Source: Rhodoplanes sp963712435 (GTDB lineage: Bacteria; Pseudomonadota; Alphaproteobacteria; Rhizobiales; Xanthobacteraceae). From it: DNA of 64,000 bases. Under the pieces are notes generated by a model, which searched no databases, was not told the DNA's origin, and was given only the letters and a program-made list of their open reading frames with translations. A program made the translations under genes and the position numbers. This document shows positions 19,609 to 31,107 of this stretch, in pieces (the stretch's first letter is position 1; each line of letters begins with the position of its first letter). The DNA lies in the NCBI GenBank assembly GCA_963712435.1, contig CAVQIB010000004.1, positions 186,001 through 250,000 of the forward strand, written 5' to 3'.

Positions 19609-20430
19609 ATGTCGGACTTTGATCGGAACATGGCTGGTGTGAGCTATGGCGGCGTGAGCCGGGCGGAAACGGCCGTGATCGACGCCGGCCTGCGGCAATA
19701 CATGCTGCACGTCTACAACTACATGACGCTCGGCCTCGTGATCACGGGCGCCGCCGCTTTGGGCATCTATCTCTTGTCCGTCACCGGCGACGCCGCGAGC
19801 GCCGCGCGCGTGGTTCGCGACGGGTTGGAGCTGCCCGCCCGCATCGCTGGCGGCATGTATCTCACCCCGGTCGGATACGCGGTCTACGCAAGTCCGCTGA
19901 AATGGGTGATCATGCTCGCGCCGCTCGCGCTCGTGTTCGGGCTGAGCTTCGGCGCCGAGAGGCTGCGTCCGGCGACCGCGCAATTCCTGTTCTGGCTCTA
20001 CGCCGCGCTGGTGGGGTTGTCGCTCGGCGCGATCTTCATGGTGTTCACGCACACCTCGATCGTGCGGGTGTTCTTCATCACCGCCGCTTCGTTCGGCGCG
20101 CTGTCGCTGTTCGGCTACACGACCCAGCGCGACCTCTCGGGGTGGGGATCGTTCCTCATCATGGGGCTGTTCGGCGTCATCATCGCCTCGCTCGTCAACA
20201 TATTCGTGCAGAGTTCCGCTCTGCAATGGGCGGTCTCCGTCATCGGCGTGTTCGTTTTCGCCGGGTTGACCGCCTGGGACACGCAACGGCTCAAGAACGA
20301 ATATCTCTATGGCGCGATGGACGGCGACGCCGCCGAGCGATCCGCGATCATGGGCGCGCTCTCGCTCTATCTCAACTTCGTCAACCTGTTCACGCTCCTG
20401 CTCCAGCTGTTCGGCCAGCGCGAGGAATAG
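19609..20430 (+). CDS. BAX inhibitor-1 / YbhL family membrane protein (copy 1)
   Basis: 273 residues with seven predicted helices. Conserved BI-1 blocks: YMLHVYNYMTLGLVITGAAA, RVFFITAASFGALSLFGYTT, FLIMGLFGVIIASLVNIFVQ, and the terminal AWDTQRLKNEYL with NLFTLLLQLFG. The family (TMBIM/YccA/YbhL) comprises pH-sensitive Ca2+-leak or stress-related inner-membrane proteins. It is followed 183 bp later by a second paralogue. A short imperfect repeat (GCTTTTGCGACAACTAGCCG and GCTTTGCGACAATCAGTCGC) lies upstream, at about 19422-19495. Confidence 0.93.
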   Translation: MSDFDRNMAGVSYGGVSRAETAVIDAGLRQYMLHVYNYMTLGLVITGAAALGIYLLSVTGDAASAARVVRDGLELPARIAGGMYLTPVGYAVYASPLKWVIMLAPLALVFGLSFGAERLRPATAQFLFWLYAALVGLSLGAIFMVFTHTSIVRVFFITAASFGALSLFGYTTQRDLSGWGSFLIMGLFGVIIASLVNIFVQSSALQWAVSVIGVFVFAGLTAWDTQRLKNEYLYGAMDGDAAERSAIMGALSLYLNFVNLFTLLLQLFGQREE

Positions 20431-20613
20431 GACATTGGGCGCCGCGGGACGCCTGTGAGGATGGGCTCCCTGTCCGAAATTTCATTTCTTTCGGCGGGAC
20501 GGCCATCTTCACCCCAACGGCGACCATGACTACATTCGACCCGGTTTTGGGCGGCCGACGGTAGCCGCCCCCGCTCGCCCAGCGGTTCTCGGGCGATAGA
20601 AAGGACCTCATCA

Positions 20614-21375
20614 ATGTCGGACTTCGACCGGAATCCCGCGGCGGCTCGCGGCTACCCGGCGGATCGTGCGGTCGCCATCGATCAGGGCCTGCGCGCCCAT
20701 ATGATCCGCGTTTACAACTACATGGCGGGTGGCGTCGCGCTCACCGGCGCGATCGCCTGGATCACGTTCCAGTACGCGGTCGTGACCAACGAGTCCGGCG
20801 CGATCGTCAGCCTGACCCCGTTCGGCCAGACGCTGTTCCAGGGCCCGATGATGTGGGTGTTGATCCTCGCCCCGCTCGGCCTCGTCTTCTTCTTGAGCTT
20901 CAGGATCAATCGGCTCGAGGCGAGCACGGCGCGCGCCCTGTTCTTCATCTATGCGGGCCTGCTCGGCATATCCCTCGCATCGATCTTCATGGTCTACACG
21001 CAGGCGTCGATCGCACGGGTGTTCTTCATTTCGGCCGCCTCGTTCGGCGCGCTGAGCCTGTGGGGCTACACCACGCAGCGCGACCTGACGGGCATGGGCT
21101 CGTTCCTGATCATGGGTCTGTTCGGCCTCATCATCGCGATGGTGGTCAACATGTTCCTGAAGTCGAGCGGCCTCGATTGGGCGCTCTCGGTCATGGGCGT
21201 GCTGATCTTCGCCGGGCTTACCGCGTGGGACACCCAGAAGATCAAGGAATTCTACGATCCGATGGACGACGGCACGGTCGCCGGGCGCAAAGTCGTGATG
21301 GGAGCGCTCGCGCTCTATCTCGACTTCATCAACCTGTTCCTGATGCTGCTTCGCCTGGTGGGCGACCGCCGCTGA
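20614..21375 (+). CDS. BAX inhibitor-1 / YbhL family membrane protein (copy 2)
   Basis: 253 residues, close paralogue of the preceding gene: both begin MSDFDRN and share RVFFISAASFGALSLWGYTT, FLIMGLFGLIIAMVVNMFLK and TAWDTQKIKEFYDPMDDG. A strong intrinsic terminator follows the stop, so the two copies probably form one unit or two linked ones. Tandem duplication is the simplest origin. Confidence 0.93.
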   Translation: MSDFDRNPAAARGYPADRAVAIDQGLRAHMIRVYNYMAGGVALTGAIAWITFQYAVVTNESGAIVSLTPFGQTLFQGPMMWVLILAPLGLVFFLSFRINRLEASTARALFFIYAGLLGISLASIFMVYTQASIARVFFISAASFGALSLWGYTTQRDLTGMGSFLIMGLFGLIIAMVVNMFLKSSGLDWALSVMGVLIFAGLTAWDTQKIKEFYDPMDDGTVAGRKVVMGALALYLDFINLFLMLLRLVGDRR

Positions 21376-21404
21376 CGGCCTCTGCCTGAACTGAGCGCCT
21401 ACCG

Positions 21405-21441
21405 GCCAACGGATGGGATCAAACCCATCCGTTGGCTTTTT
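21405..21441 (+). terminator. Intrinsic terminator after the BAX inhibitor pair
   Basis: GCCAACGGATGGG and CCCATCCGTTGGC form a perfect 13-bp stem with a 6-nt loop, followed by TTTTT. Confidence 0.92.
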
Positions 21442-21646
21442 CATTGGTCGCTCCCAACGAAGGATGCGGCGTTCTCCGGCGCTTCGTGCTGATCGGGCGG
21501 TCGGTTGTGACCGCGCTCATTGCTGCTCGCGCGGCTTGCTTGACGAAGGCTGCACGGCCCATCTAGCTAAGCGGGTTCGGCCTGAACCGCGCGCGCCAGC
21601 AAGCTGCCAAGGCGGAATCGCCATACATTGCGATGGAGGGGGAGCG

Positions 21647-21961
21647 TTGTCCGAGTTCAAGGAGCCCATTCAGGACCTCGATGCCGTGCGGGCGACCGCA
21701 CGGCTGCCGAATATCGACATCGAGATCGTTCATCGCCGCGCCCCGGACGGGGATGCGGAACAGATCTTCATCAATATGCAGGCGACGCCCTCGTTCGAGA
21801 CATTCGGGCGCGTTCTCGAAGCCGCGAACCCGTTCGCCTTCTGGGCTCAGGCCAGCCGGCTCGTTTGGCTGTCCTGGATGGATGTCGCGAAGCTCGCGAT
21901 GCTCCCCCTCAGCCTTGGCAAGTCGCTGCCGTCCCCACCCCGTTCCGGCGACGATCGCTAG
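21647..21961 (+). CDS. Small conserved hypothetical protein
   Basis: 104 residues from a TTG start at 21647, chosen because GGAGGGGGAG directly precedes it and the sequence then reads SEFKEPIQDLDAVRATARLP. Later blocks are IDIEIVHRRAPDGDAEQIFI and PFAFWAQASRLVWLSWMDVA, an amphipathic helix that could be membrane-associated. I do not know a function. The codon usage and ribosome site argue that it is real. It is convergent with the DUF2794 gene. Confidence 0.65.
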   Translation: MSEFKEPIQDLDAVRATARLPNIDIEIVHRRAPDGDAEQIFINMQATPSFETFGRVLEAANPFAFWAQASRLVWLSWMDVAKLAMLPLSLGKSLPSPPRSGDDR

Positions 21962-22031
21962 TCCTGACCTTCGGGGCTGGGCAGGGGACAAAACTCCGGT
22001 CCGGCCAGAACACGGCAGGGGCGTAACAATC

Positions 22032-22415
22032 TCAGTTCACGACGAGGCTCAGGACCGCCTTGTCGAGCGCCCGCAGCACGCGATCGAGCTCGTGGCCGCC
22101 CTCGACGATCAGGCCGGTTGCCGACACCACCCGGTAGACGCCCTGGCGCCGTGCGAATCGCGGATTTTTTTCAATGCGATAGATCGGAACTTCGGCGGCG
22201 GAGCGGAACACCGAGAACACCGCCCGGTCCTTGTGAAAGTCGATCGCGTAATCGCGCCATTCGCCGGACGCGACCTTGCGGACATAGAGGCCGAAAATCC
22301 GCTTCAGCTCACGCCGGTCGAAGGTCACGCGAGCGCTGGGGGCGGACGCCTGTTTGACGGTCGGCTCGCCCCCACGCAACTCGCTTGAGTCCGTGTCGCC
22401 AAGCTCCAGACTCAT
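22032..22415 (-). CDS. DUF2794 family protein
   Basis: 127 residues. The core RVTFDRRELKRIFGLYVRKV, EWRDYAIDFHKDRAVFSVFR and IYRIEKNPRFARRQGVYRVV is the DUF2794 pattern, a small cytosolic family restricted to alphaproteobacteria, with no established function. Complete. Confidence 0.88.
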   Translation of the reverse strand: MSLELGDTDSSELRGGEPTVKQASAPSARVTFDRRELKRIFGLYVRKVASGEWRDYAIDFHKDRAVFSVFRSAAEVPIYRIEKNPRFARRQGVYRVVSATGLIVEGGHELDRVLRALDKAVLSLVVN

Positions 22416-22552
22416 GGGCGCCTCCTTGTCATCGACGCGTCATGATCGCTCCGAATGGGCCGTGAGAGCAAGGGCGTCGAGCCGGGAGACGAGCGGCGCT
22501 GCGTACGGCCTGTTCGCCGTGCAGATCACGCGTTCGTTAGTCGTTTCATAAT

Positions 22553-22738
22553 GATGCCAGAATTCGGCCGTGCGCAGGCCGATCTGGCTTGCGATGAAAC
22601 ATCATTGCCACGGGGTCCGGTCCGATCGGTACCGGATTCCTCAGCCCCCCAGCCCCCCGGGCTCGTAAGGGCCGGACCTCTGGCATATCTTTTCTGAAAT
22701 CCCCCAACGTTCAGGCCGGCACAGCCGGCCTTTTTTTT
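22553..22738 (+). ncRNA. Candidate structured small RNA ending in a strong terminator
   Basis: No ORF explains the strong plus-strand terminator at 22714-22738. Upstream of it are a hairpin (CCAGA-TTCGGCC with GGCCGA-TCTGG, 22556-22586) and a larger GGTCCGG/CCGGACC closure around a C-rich loop holding CAGCCCCCCAGCCCCCC. A CATAAT at 22547-22552 could be a -10 box, but I find no good -35. The 5' end is a guess. Confidence 0.35.
22714..22738 (+). terminator. Intrinsic terminator
   Basis: GGCCGGC, loop ACA, GCCGGCC, then eight T residues. It works only for plus-strand transcripts; both flanking genes run on the minus strand. Confidence 0.9.
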
Positions 22739-22840
22739 CGCCCGTCGCGCTGCCTCCGCGCTCGGCGGAAGCGCCGGCGGCGGCTTTAGGCGGGGGAGCA
22801 ACCGGGGCAACCGGAGGCGCGAGGACGGGGGCCAATCCGC

Positions 22841-23578
22841 CTAGCGAAGCTGGGCCATCCCAGCGCCCAGGATCGTTCCCGGCTTTCCGGCGTGGCCGCT
22901 CTGCACGATGACCGTGACCGAATCGACCATCTCGGCCTTGACCTCCGCGAGAGGTACGGTCCAGGCGCCGCGGCCCAGCCAGTCGCCGAGCTTGACCCAG
23001 CGGCGCACCACGTTCGCGTAGGTGATGGTGCGGCCCTTGTTCTCGCCATGCTGGATCGTCACGGGGACCGCGCTCGCCACCGCCCACAGCCAGACCTCGC
23101 CGGCGAGCCCCTCCTCGCCCTTGCCGACCGCGACCGACACCTCGCCGTTCACGACCGTAATCTCGACCGTCACGGAGAGATGCGCGCCGCGGCTCCGCGC
23201 CGTGTCGACCGCTTTCTCGATCGCGGCTCTGTCGCTGCCGAGCGCATGCGCCGCTCCGTTGACCACCACCTGCGGCGTGTAGACGTCGCCGTCGCCGCGC
23301 ATGACCGAATAGGCCTTCTGGCGCGCCGTGTGGCGCGGATCGGCGAGCGTGTCCTTCCAGCCGAGATAGTCCCAGTAGTGGACGGGCAGGCTGACCACGA
23401 CGAGCGCCGGGTCGTTTCTCAGTTCGCCGAGCAGCTTGTCGGCGGGCGGACAGGACGAGCATCCCTGGCTGGTGAACAGTTCGACGACGGCACGCGGCTC
23501 TGCATGCGCACCGAAGGCGATCCCTCCCAAGATCGCGACGGCGACAGCGCCGACAGCCGACCCGCGGCCTGCGATCAT
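22841..23578 (-). CDS. DUF1223 thioredoxin-like exported protein
   Basis: 245 residues. After a signal peptide ending at AHA, the family block VVELFTSQGCSSCPPADKLL carries a CxxC-like pair. HYWDYLGWKDTLADPRHTAR and YTPQVVVNGAAHALGSDRAA follow. The C-terminal half is a beta-rich domain. DUF1223 proteins are secreted thioredoxin-fold proteins of unknown substrate. Complete. Confidence 0.9.
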   Translation of the reverse strand: MIAGRGSAVGAVAVAILGGIAFGAHAEPRAVVELFTSQGCSSCPPADKLLGELRNDPALVVVSLPVHYWDYLGWKDTLADPRHTARQKAYSVMRGDGDVYTPQVVVNGAAHALGSDRAAIEKAVDTARSRGAHLSVTVEITVVNGEVSVAVGKGEEGLAGEVWLWAVASAVPVTIQHGENKGRTITYANVVRRWVKLGDWLGRGAWTVPLAEVKAEMVDSVTVIVQSGHAGKPGTILGAGMAQLR

Positions 23579-23810
23579 CTATCCGACCTCGCCATGTCGT
23601 TCAGGTCGCGCACAAACCCGCGCCCTCCACGCACCGCGCGGACGTGCTCTGCGACGGATCGATGCTTCCTGATAAAGGCGCGGCGTTCCATCAGTCGCCG
23701 GGAACAAATCGCGCAACGATCGTGAATAGTATGCTGTAGCGATCACCTGCCACTCACTTAGCAGTGAGATTGGCGCGCGGCGCAGCAATGTGATCGGTTC
23801 GACGGCGCGA

Positions 23811-23844
23811 ATGCGGACGCGGCGGCGCCGCCGCCGGTCCGCAT
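23811..23844 (-). terminator. GC-rich hairpin just after acnA
   Basis: ATGCGGAC and GTCCGCAT enclose a second GC-rich inverted repeat, 9 bp beyond the acnA stop. There is no U-tract, so it may act as a 3' stabiliser or a weak terminator. Confidence 0.4.
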
Positions 23845-23852
23845 CGACCTGC

Positions 23853-26558
<2,706 letters not shown>

Positions 26559-26924
26559 GGCGGCGCTGTTCCATTCCGGCCGAAGGGAGCCGGGTGCCTG
26601 TCTAGATATATTCTCAAGGGTGCGTTTGTTCACCCGCCGGAGACGCGCCGGACGCGTTGTTTCGCCGGCCGGCGGGCTTTTCTCACGGGGGCTTATAAGA
26701 GCTTTCCTTCCGTTCTGCTATACGACTTCTAAACAGCGGATTCGGTAAGACGTCCAGTCGGGGGCGGGCGAACGATCGATGCCTTTTCCAGAAAAGCAAT
26801 CGCGGGCCGGTGTGGCGCGCCGCCGGGTCGGCGCTTCGCGTCGTCCGGGCTGCTCGACCCGCGGAACGGCTCGGCCGAGCCGACCCCCCGCGTCCCGTGC
26901 GGCTGGCCGGGGCGGGGCCCGGCC
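26559..26924. other. Divergent promoter region acnA / ccmA
   Basis: 366 bp between divergent genes. An AT-rich patch (CTAGATATATTCTCAAG near 26602) lies just upstream of acnA. No gene is supported here. Confidence 0.45.
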
Positions 26925-27750
26925 ATGGAGCTGATCGGGCGGGACATCGCCTGTGTGCGCGGCGGGCGCGAGGTGTTTGCCGGCCTCAGCTTTCGCGTCG
27001 GCGCGGGGCAGGCGCTCATATTGGTCGGTCCGAACGGGGCGGGAAAAAGCTCGCTCTTGCGGCTCGTCGCCGGGCTGCTGCGTCCGGCTGCCGGGGCAAT
27101 CGAGCTTGCCGGCGGGGAGGCGGAACTGAGCGTGCCGGAGCAGGCCCATTATCTCGGCCACCAGGACGCCCTGAAGTCGGCGCTGACCGTCCGCGAAAAC
27201 CTGAAATTCTGGGCCGAGTTTCTGGGCGGCGCGTCCGGCCAGGGTTCCGACCGTCCGGCTGCGACCCGGCCGGGAGGCGCCGTCAACCGCTGCAAGGGCG
27301 GGCCGATCACATGTGGTTTCGCCCTCCCCTGAAAGGGGGGGGCCGGACCGCGATCGGCGGTCCGGGGAGGGTTCGCAAGCCGGACCACGACCCCCTCCCG
27401 ACGAGCTTACGCTCGCCGACCTCCCTCTTTCACGGGGAGGTGAGGAAGAGCGAGCCGATAATTCGCTTGATGAGGCGCTTGCCGCCGTGGGGCTCGACGA
27501 ACTCGCCGATCTCCCGGCCGCCTATCTGTCGGCGGGCCAAAGGCGGCGTCTCTCGATCGCCCGGCTGCTCGCGGTCCCGCGCCGGCTCTGGCTGCTCGAC
27601 GAGCCGACCGCCGCGCTCGATGTCGCGGCGCAGGCGCGGTTGACCGAGCTGATGCGGGCGCATCTCGCCGGCGGCGGCATCATCCTTGCCGCCACGCATG
27701 GCCCGCTCGGGCTCGCGGCCGCAAACGAGCTGCGCCTGGGAGCGGTATGA
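26925..27750 (+). CDS. ccmA: Heme exporter ATPase CcmA, interrupted by a palindromic element
   Basis: The first part (MELIGRDIACVRGGREVFAG; Walker A LILVGPNGAGKSSLLRLVAG; LTVRENLKFWAEFLGG) and the last part (SLDEALAAVGLDELADLPAA; signature YLSAGQRRRLSIARLLAV; Walker B LWLLDEPTAALD; H-loop AATHG) are both excellent CcmA. Between them lie about 225 bp of GC-rich palindromic DNA absent from normal CcmA. The two halves are in frames that differ by one. The downstream frame is open through the whole insert, so a single missing or extra C in the CCCTCCCC run at 27322-27329 would make one long ORF. CcmAB handles heme for cytochrome c maturation. Confidence 0.8.
27238..27462. repeat. Palindromic repeat element inside ccmA
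   Basis: Nested inverted repeats: CCGGACCGC and GCGGTCCGG (27343-27364) inside CCCTCCCC and GGGGAGGG, and a second pair CCTCCC / GGGGAGG near 27420-27441. A similar mosaic of CCTCCCC-type stems lies between ccmA and ccmB and another between proB and the DUF72 gene. Its boundaries are inferred from where CcmA similarity stops and resumes. Confidence 0.6.
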
Positions 27751-27784
27751 TGCGTCCAATTCGCAAGACCCCGTTTCGTGCATC

Positions 27785-27962
27785 CCGACGGTCGGCGGTT
27801 TTCATCCTCCCCCGCACAGCGGGGGAGGGGGACCGCCCATCGCAGCCAAGCCTGCGCAGGCTTGGCTGCGTCGGCGGTGGAGGGGGCGCTTGAGTCGGAG
27901 CGCGCTTGCCCCCTCCACCATGCTGCGCATGGTTCCCCTCCCCCGTTTTACGGGGGAGGATG
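27785..27962. repeat. Palindromic repeat element between ccmA and ccmB
   Basis: CCTCCCCCGC/GCGGGGGAGG at the left, the 28-bp perfect palindrome centred near 27855 (arms GCAGCCAAGCCTGC), CCCCCTCCACC/GGTGGAGGGGG, and CCTCCCCCGT/ACGGGGGAGG at the right. It is outside coding sequence, about 55 bp ahead of ccmB. It resembles dispersed intergenic mosaic elements of Hyphomicrobiales. Confidence 0.6.
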
Positions 27963-28016
27963 CAGAACATCGCGCGGGCGAGGCAAGCGTTCGCGCCCTC
28001 GGCGCGGAGCCCAGCC

Positions 28017-28685
28017 ATGACCGCGCTCCGCGCGCTGCTCGTGCGCGACATGCGCATCGCCATCCGCATCGGCGGCGGGGCGATGATCGGCGTGCTGTTC
28101 TTTCTCGTGGTGGTGACGCTGACCCCGTTCGCGCTCGGCCCCGATCTCGCCCTGCTCCGGCGGGTCGGCCCGGCCATCCTGTGGATCGGCGCCTTGCTCG
28201 CCTCGCTGCTTGCCCTCGACCGACTGTTCGCAGCCGACCATGACGACGGCTCGCTCGACCTGATCCTCACCGGCCGCCTGCCGCTCGAACTCGCTTGCGC
28301 GGCGAAGGCGCTGGCGCATTGGCTGACCACCGGGCTGCCGCTGGTCCTGGTCACGCCGGTGCTGGGGCTGTTCCTCAATCTCGAACCGGCGGCGACCGGC
28401 GCGGTGATGCTCACGCTCCTCGCCGGCACCCCTGCGCTCACCTTCATCGGCCTGATCGGGGCGGCGCTCGCGGTGGCCTTGCGGCGCGGCGGCCTGCTCC
28501 TCCCGGTCCTGGTCCTGCCCCTGACCGTGCCGGTGCTGATCTTCGGCGTCGCCGCCGCCAACGCCGCGATCATCGGGCCGATGTCGTTCGGCACGCCGTT
28601 CACGCTGCTGTGCGCGCTCACGCTGATGAGCCTCGTGATCGGCCCGTTCGCCGCCGCCGCGACCCTGCGTCATGGGCTGGAGTAG
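28017..28685 (+). CDS. ccmB: Heme exporter permease CcmB
   Basis: 222 residues from MTALRALLVRDMRIAIRIGG (ATG at 28017, choosing the start where homologues begin). Six membrane helices are visible, with GVLFFLVVVTLTPFALGPDL, WIGALLASLLALDRLFAADH and DGSLDLILTGRLPLELACAA. It pairs with CcmA in the inner membrane. Intact. Confidence 0.93.
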   Translation: MTALRALLVRDMRIAIRIGGGAMIGVLFFLVVVTLTPFALGPDLALLRRVGPAILWIGALLASLLALDRLFAADHDDGSLDLILTGRLPLELACAAKALAHWLTTGLPLVLVTPVLGLFLNLEPAATGAVMLTLLAGTPALTFIGLIGAALAVALRRGGLLLPVLVLPLTVPVLIFGVAAANAAIIGPMSFGTPFTLLCALTLMSLVIGPFAAAATLRHGLE

Positions 28686-28779
28686 GCCGGAGCGACATGC
28701 GGGACATCGCCGCCGCCGCGACCGCATCCGTACAACTGCCGCATTGCGCGCCCGCTCCCCCGGGATTAAGAAAAGGTCG

Positions 28780-29518
28780 ATGTTTGTGTTGACCGACCTC
28801 GCCAATCCGAGCCGGTTCCTGAAGCTTGGTCGACCGCGCTCTGCCCTGGCTTGCCGCCGCAACGGCGCTCGCCTTCGCCGTTGCGCTCGTTCAAGTGTAT
28901 GGCGCGCCCGACGACTACCAGCAGGGCGCAACCGTCAAGATCATGTTCCTGCATGTGCCGGCGGCGTGGCTCGCCATGTTCTGCTGGGCGATGATGAGCC
29001 TGTCGGCGCTCGGCACGCTGGTGTTCCGCCATCCCCTGGCCGATGTCGCGGCGAAGACCGCCGTGCCGCTCGGGGCCGCGTTCACGCTGATCTGTCTCGT
29101 CACCGGCTCGCTGTGGGGCCGGCCGATGTGGGGCACCTACTGGGTTTGGGACGCGCGGCTCACCTCGGTGCTGATCCTGTTCATCATGTATCTCGGCCTG
29201 CTCGCGCTGTGGCGCAGCGTCGACGATCCCGCCCGCGCCGGCCGCGCCGCCGCCATCCTCACGCTGGTCGGGGCGGTCAACCTGCCGATCATCAAGTTCT
29301 CCGTCGATTGGTGGAACACCCTGCACCAGGGCGCGTCGGTGGTCCGCGCCGACGGGCCCGCCATCCATCCGAGCATTCTCGCGCCGCTGCTCATGATGGC
29401 GATCGCCTCCACGCTATTGTTCGTCACGCTGCATCTCGCCGCCATGCGCAACGAGATACTGCGCCGCCGCGTACGGACCCTGCGTCTTCTTCAGGCGCAG
29501 GCCGCTCCGGGAGTTTAG
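28780..29518 (+). CDS. ccmC: Heme-handling protein CcmC (one frameshift near the start)
   Basis: The N-terminus MFVLTDLANPSRFLKL (ATG 28780) reads in one frame and VDRALPWLAAATALAFAVAL in the next, joined near 28828. The tryptophan-rich WWD signature WGRPMWGTYWVWDARLTSVL and the histidine loops FLHVPAAW and WWNTLHQGASVV are present, as are six helices. It delivers heme to CcmE. The shift looks like a sequencing indel. Confidence 0.92.
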
Positions 29519-29520
29519 CG

Positions 29521-29712
29521 ATGGGGCTCGGCGCGCACGCTGGTTTCATCATCGCCGCCTACGCGGTCGCCGTGGCGATCATCGCAGCCCTGATCGCCTG
29601 GGTCATCGTTGATTACCGCCGGCAGCGGCGCATCCTCGCCGATCTCGAGCGACGCGGGGTGACCCGCCGCTCCGCCAAAATTCACCCGACGCCGATCGAG
29701 GGGACGGCATGA
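29521..29712 (+). CDS. ccmD: Heme exporter subunit CcmD
   Basis: 63 residues with one membrane helix (FIIAAYAVAVAIIAALIAWV) and a basic tail (YRRQRRILADLERRGV), exactly the CcmD pattern. It starts 2 bp after ccmC and its stop overlaps the start of ccmG. Confidence 0.9.
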   Translation: MGLGAHAGFIIAAYAVAVAIIAALIAWVIVDYRRQRRILADLERRGVTRRSAKIHPTPIEGTA

Positions 29713-30300
29713 CGTCGCTTCCGACCGAAGAGCAGGCGCGCCAGCGGCGCTGGGTCGTTCTGTTCCCGCTCGCGCTTTTCCTCGCGCTGGCCGGCCTGTT
29801 CCTCTACCGGCTCGGCGCGGGCGATCCGTCGGCTATTCCCTCCGCTTTGATCGGCCGGCCCGCCCCCGAAACCGATCTGCCGCCGCTCGCGGGCCTCGTT
29901 CGCGACGGCAAGCCCGTGCCCGGCCTGAACGCCGCCGATCTCAAGGGACAGGTGACCGTCCTCAATGTGTGGGGCTCGTGGTGCGTCCCCTGCCGCGACG
30001 AGGCGCCCTTGCTGATGCGCATGGCCGCGGACAGGCCGCTATCGGCTGGTCGGCCTCAACTACAAGGACGAGGCCGACAATGCGCTCAAGTTCCTGGAGC
30101 GTTTCGGCAATCCGTTCGTGGCGGTCGGCGCCGACGTGAATGGACGCGGCGCGATCGAGTGGGGCGTCTACGGCGTACCCGAGACCTTTGTTATTGGCCG
30201 CGACGGCATGATTGCTTACAAGCTCGTCGGACCGATCACGCCCGTTAATCTCTCGCCCTTACGGCTCGCAATCGAGAAGGCGCTCGCCGCGCGATCGTGA
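29709..30300 (+). CDS. ccmG: Thiol:disulfide interchange protein CcmG/DsbE (one frameshift)
   Basis: N-terminal anchor RRWVVLFPLALFLALAGLFL, then VTVLNVWGSWCVPCRDEAPL with the WCVPC redox motif. After MRMAADRP the frame changes near 30040, and GLNYKDEADNALKFLERFGN, GVYGVPETFVIGRDG and YKLVGPITP follow, the family's conserved GVYGVPETF loop. It reduces apocytochrome c cysteines in the periplasm. ccmE, ccmF and ccmH are not next to it and must lie elsewhere. Confidence 0.9.
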
Positions 30301-30473
30301 GCCGTTCCGTCTGAAATTTCCGCGCGGCAGACCCGCACAGCAGCAGCTTGATGACACGCGCGCCCGCTCGAGCTCGGAGCGGACCGCGCTTTGCAAGGGA
30401 GTACCGCCGTGACATAACCTATGATTGTATTTCACCCCCGTTTTTGTGCAACGAAAGCAAAGAAGAGGTCAGT

Positions 30474-31106
30474 ATGGCAGAGCAGAAAATCGGCAACCCG
30501 GCGGTCGTCGGCCTCGCGGGCTTCGGCCTTACGACAATGGTTCTGCAGTTCCACAATGTCGGCTGGATCGGCATCGGGCCGGTGATCTGGCTGGGCCTGA
30601 TCTTCGGCGGGCTGGCGCAGATGATCGCCGGCCTGCAGGAAATGAAAACCGGCAACAATTTCGGGTACTGCGCCTTCACCGCCTATGGCTGCTTCTGGAT
30701 CTCGCTCGCGCTCCTTCTCATCGGCAATCACTACAACCTCTATGTCTCGAACAAGACCGATATCGGCTGGTTCCTGATCGCCTGGACGGCGTTCACCGCC
30801 ATCCTCTGGGTCGGCTCGATGCGCCTCAACGGCGCGCTTGCGCCTCACATTCACGCTGCTGCTGATCGGCTTCATCCTGCTCGACCTGGCGCATTTCGGC
30901 TATCCCGATCTCACCGTGGTCGCCGGATACGAGCTGATGGCGCTGCGCCGCGATGGCCTGGTACATCATGGCGCACCTGATCTTTGCCGATGTCTTCGGG
31001 CGCGACGTGCTGCCGGTCGGCAAGCCATGGCTCGATGTCCGGCGGATCGAGCCGGAACAGGTCGTGCGGAGCGGAGTCCAAGAAGCGGAAGATCGAGGAT
31101 GCGTGA
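30474..31106 (+). CDS. satP: GPR1/FUN34/YaaH (SatP) family acetate uptake transporter (frameshifted)
   Basis: Starts MAEQKIGNPAVVGLAGFGLT after an AAGAAGAGG ribosome site; the family's NPAxxGL motif is at the N-terminus. Helices follow, with IFGGLAQMIAGLQEMKTGNN and FGYCAFTAYGCFWISLALLL. The frame shifts near 30835 (LTFTLLLIGFILLDLAHFGY) and again near 30950 (AWYIMAHLIFADVFGRDVLP). A third shift near 31050 would place the stop at 31104-31106. It imports acetate or succinate with protons. It ends 1 bp before the cache-domain gene, so the two are likely cotranscribed. Confidence 0.82.
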
Positions 31107-31107
31107 C

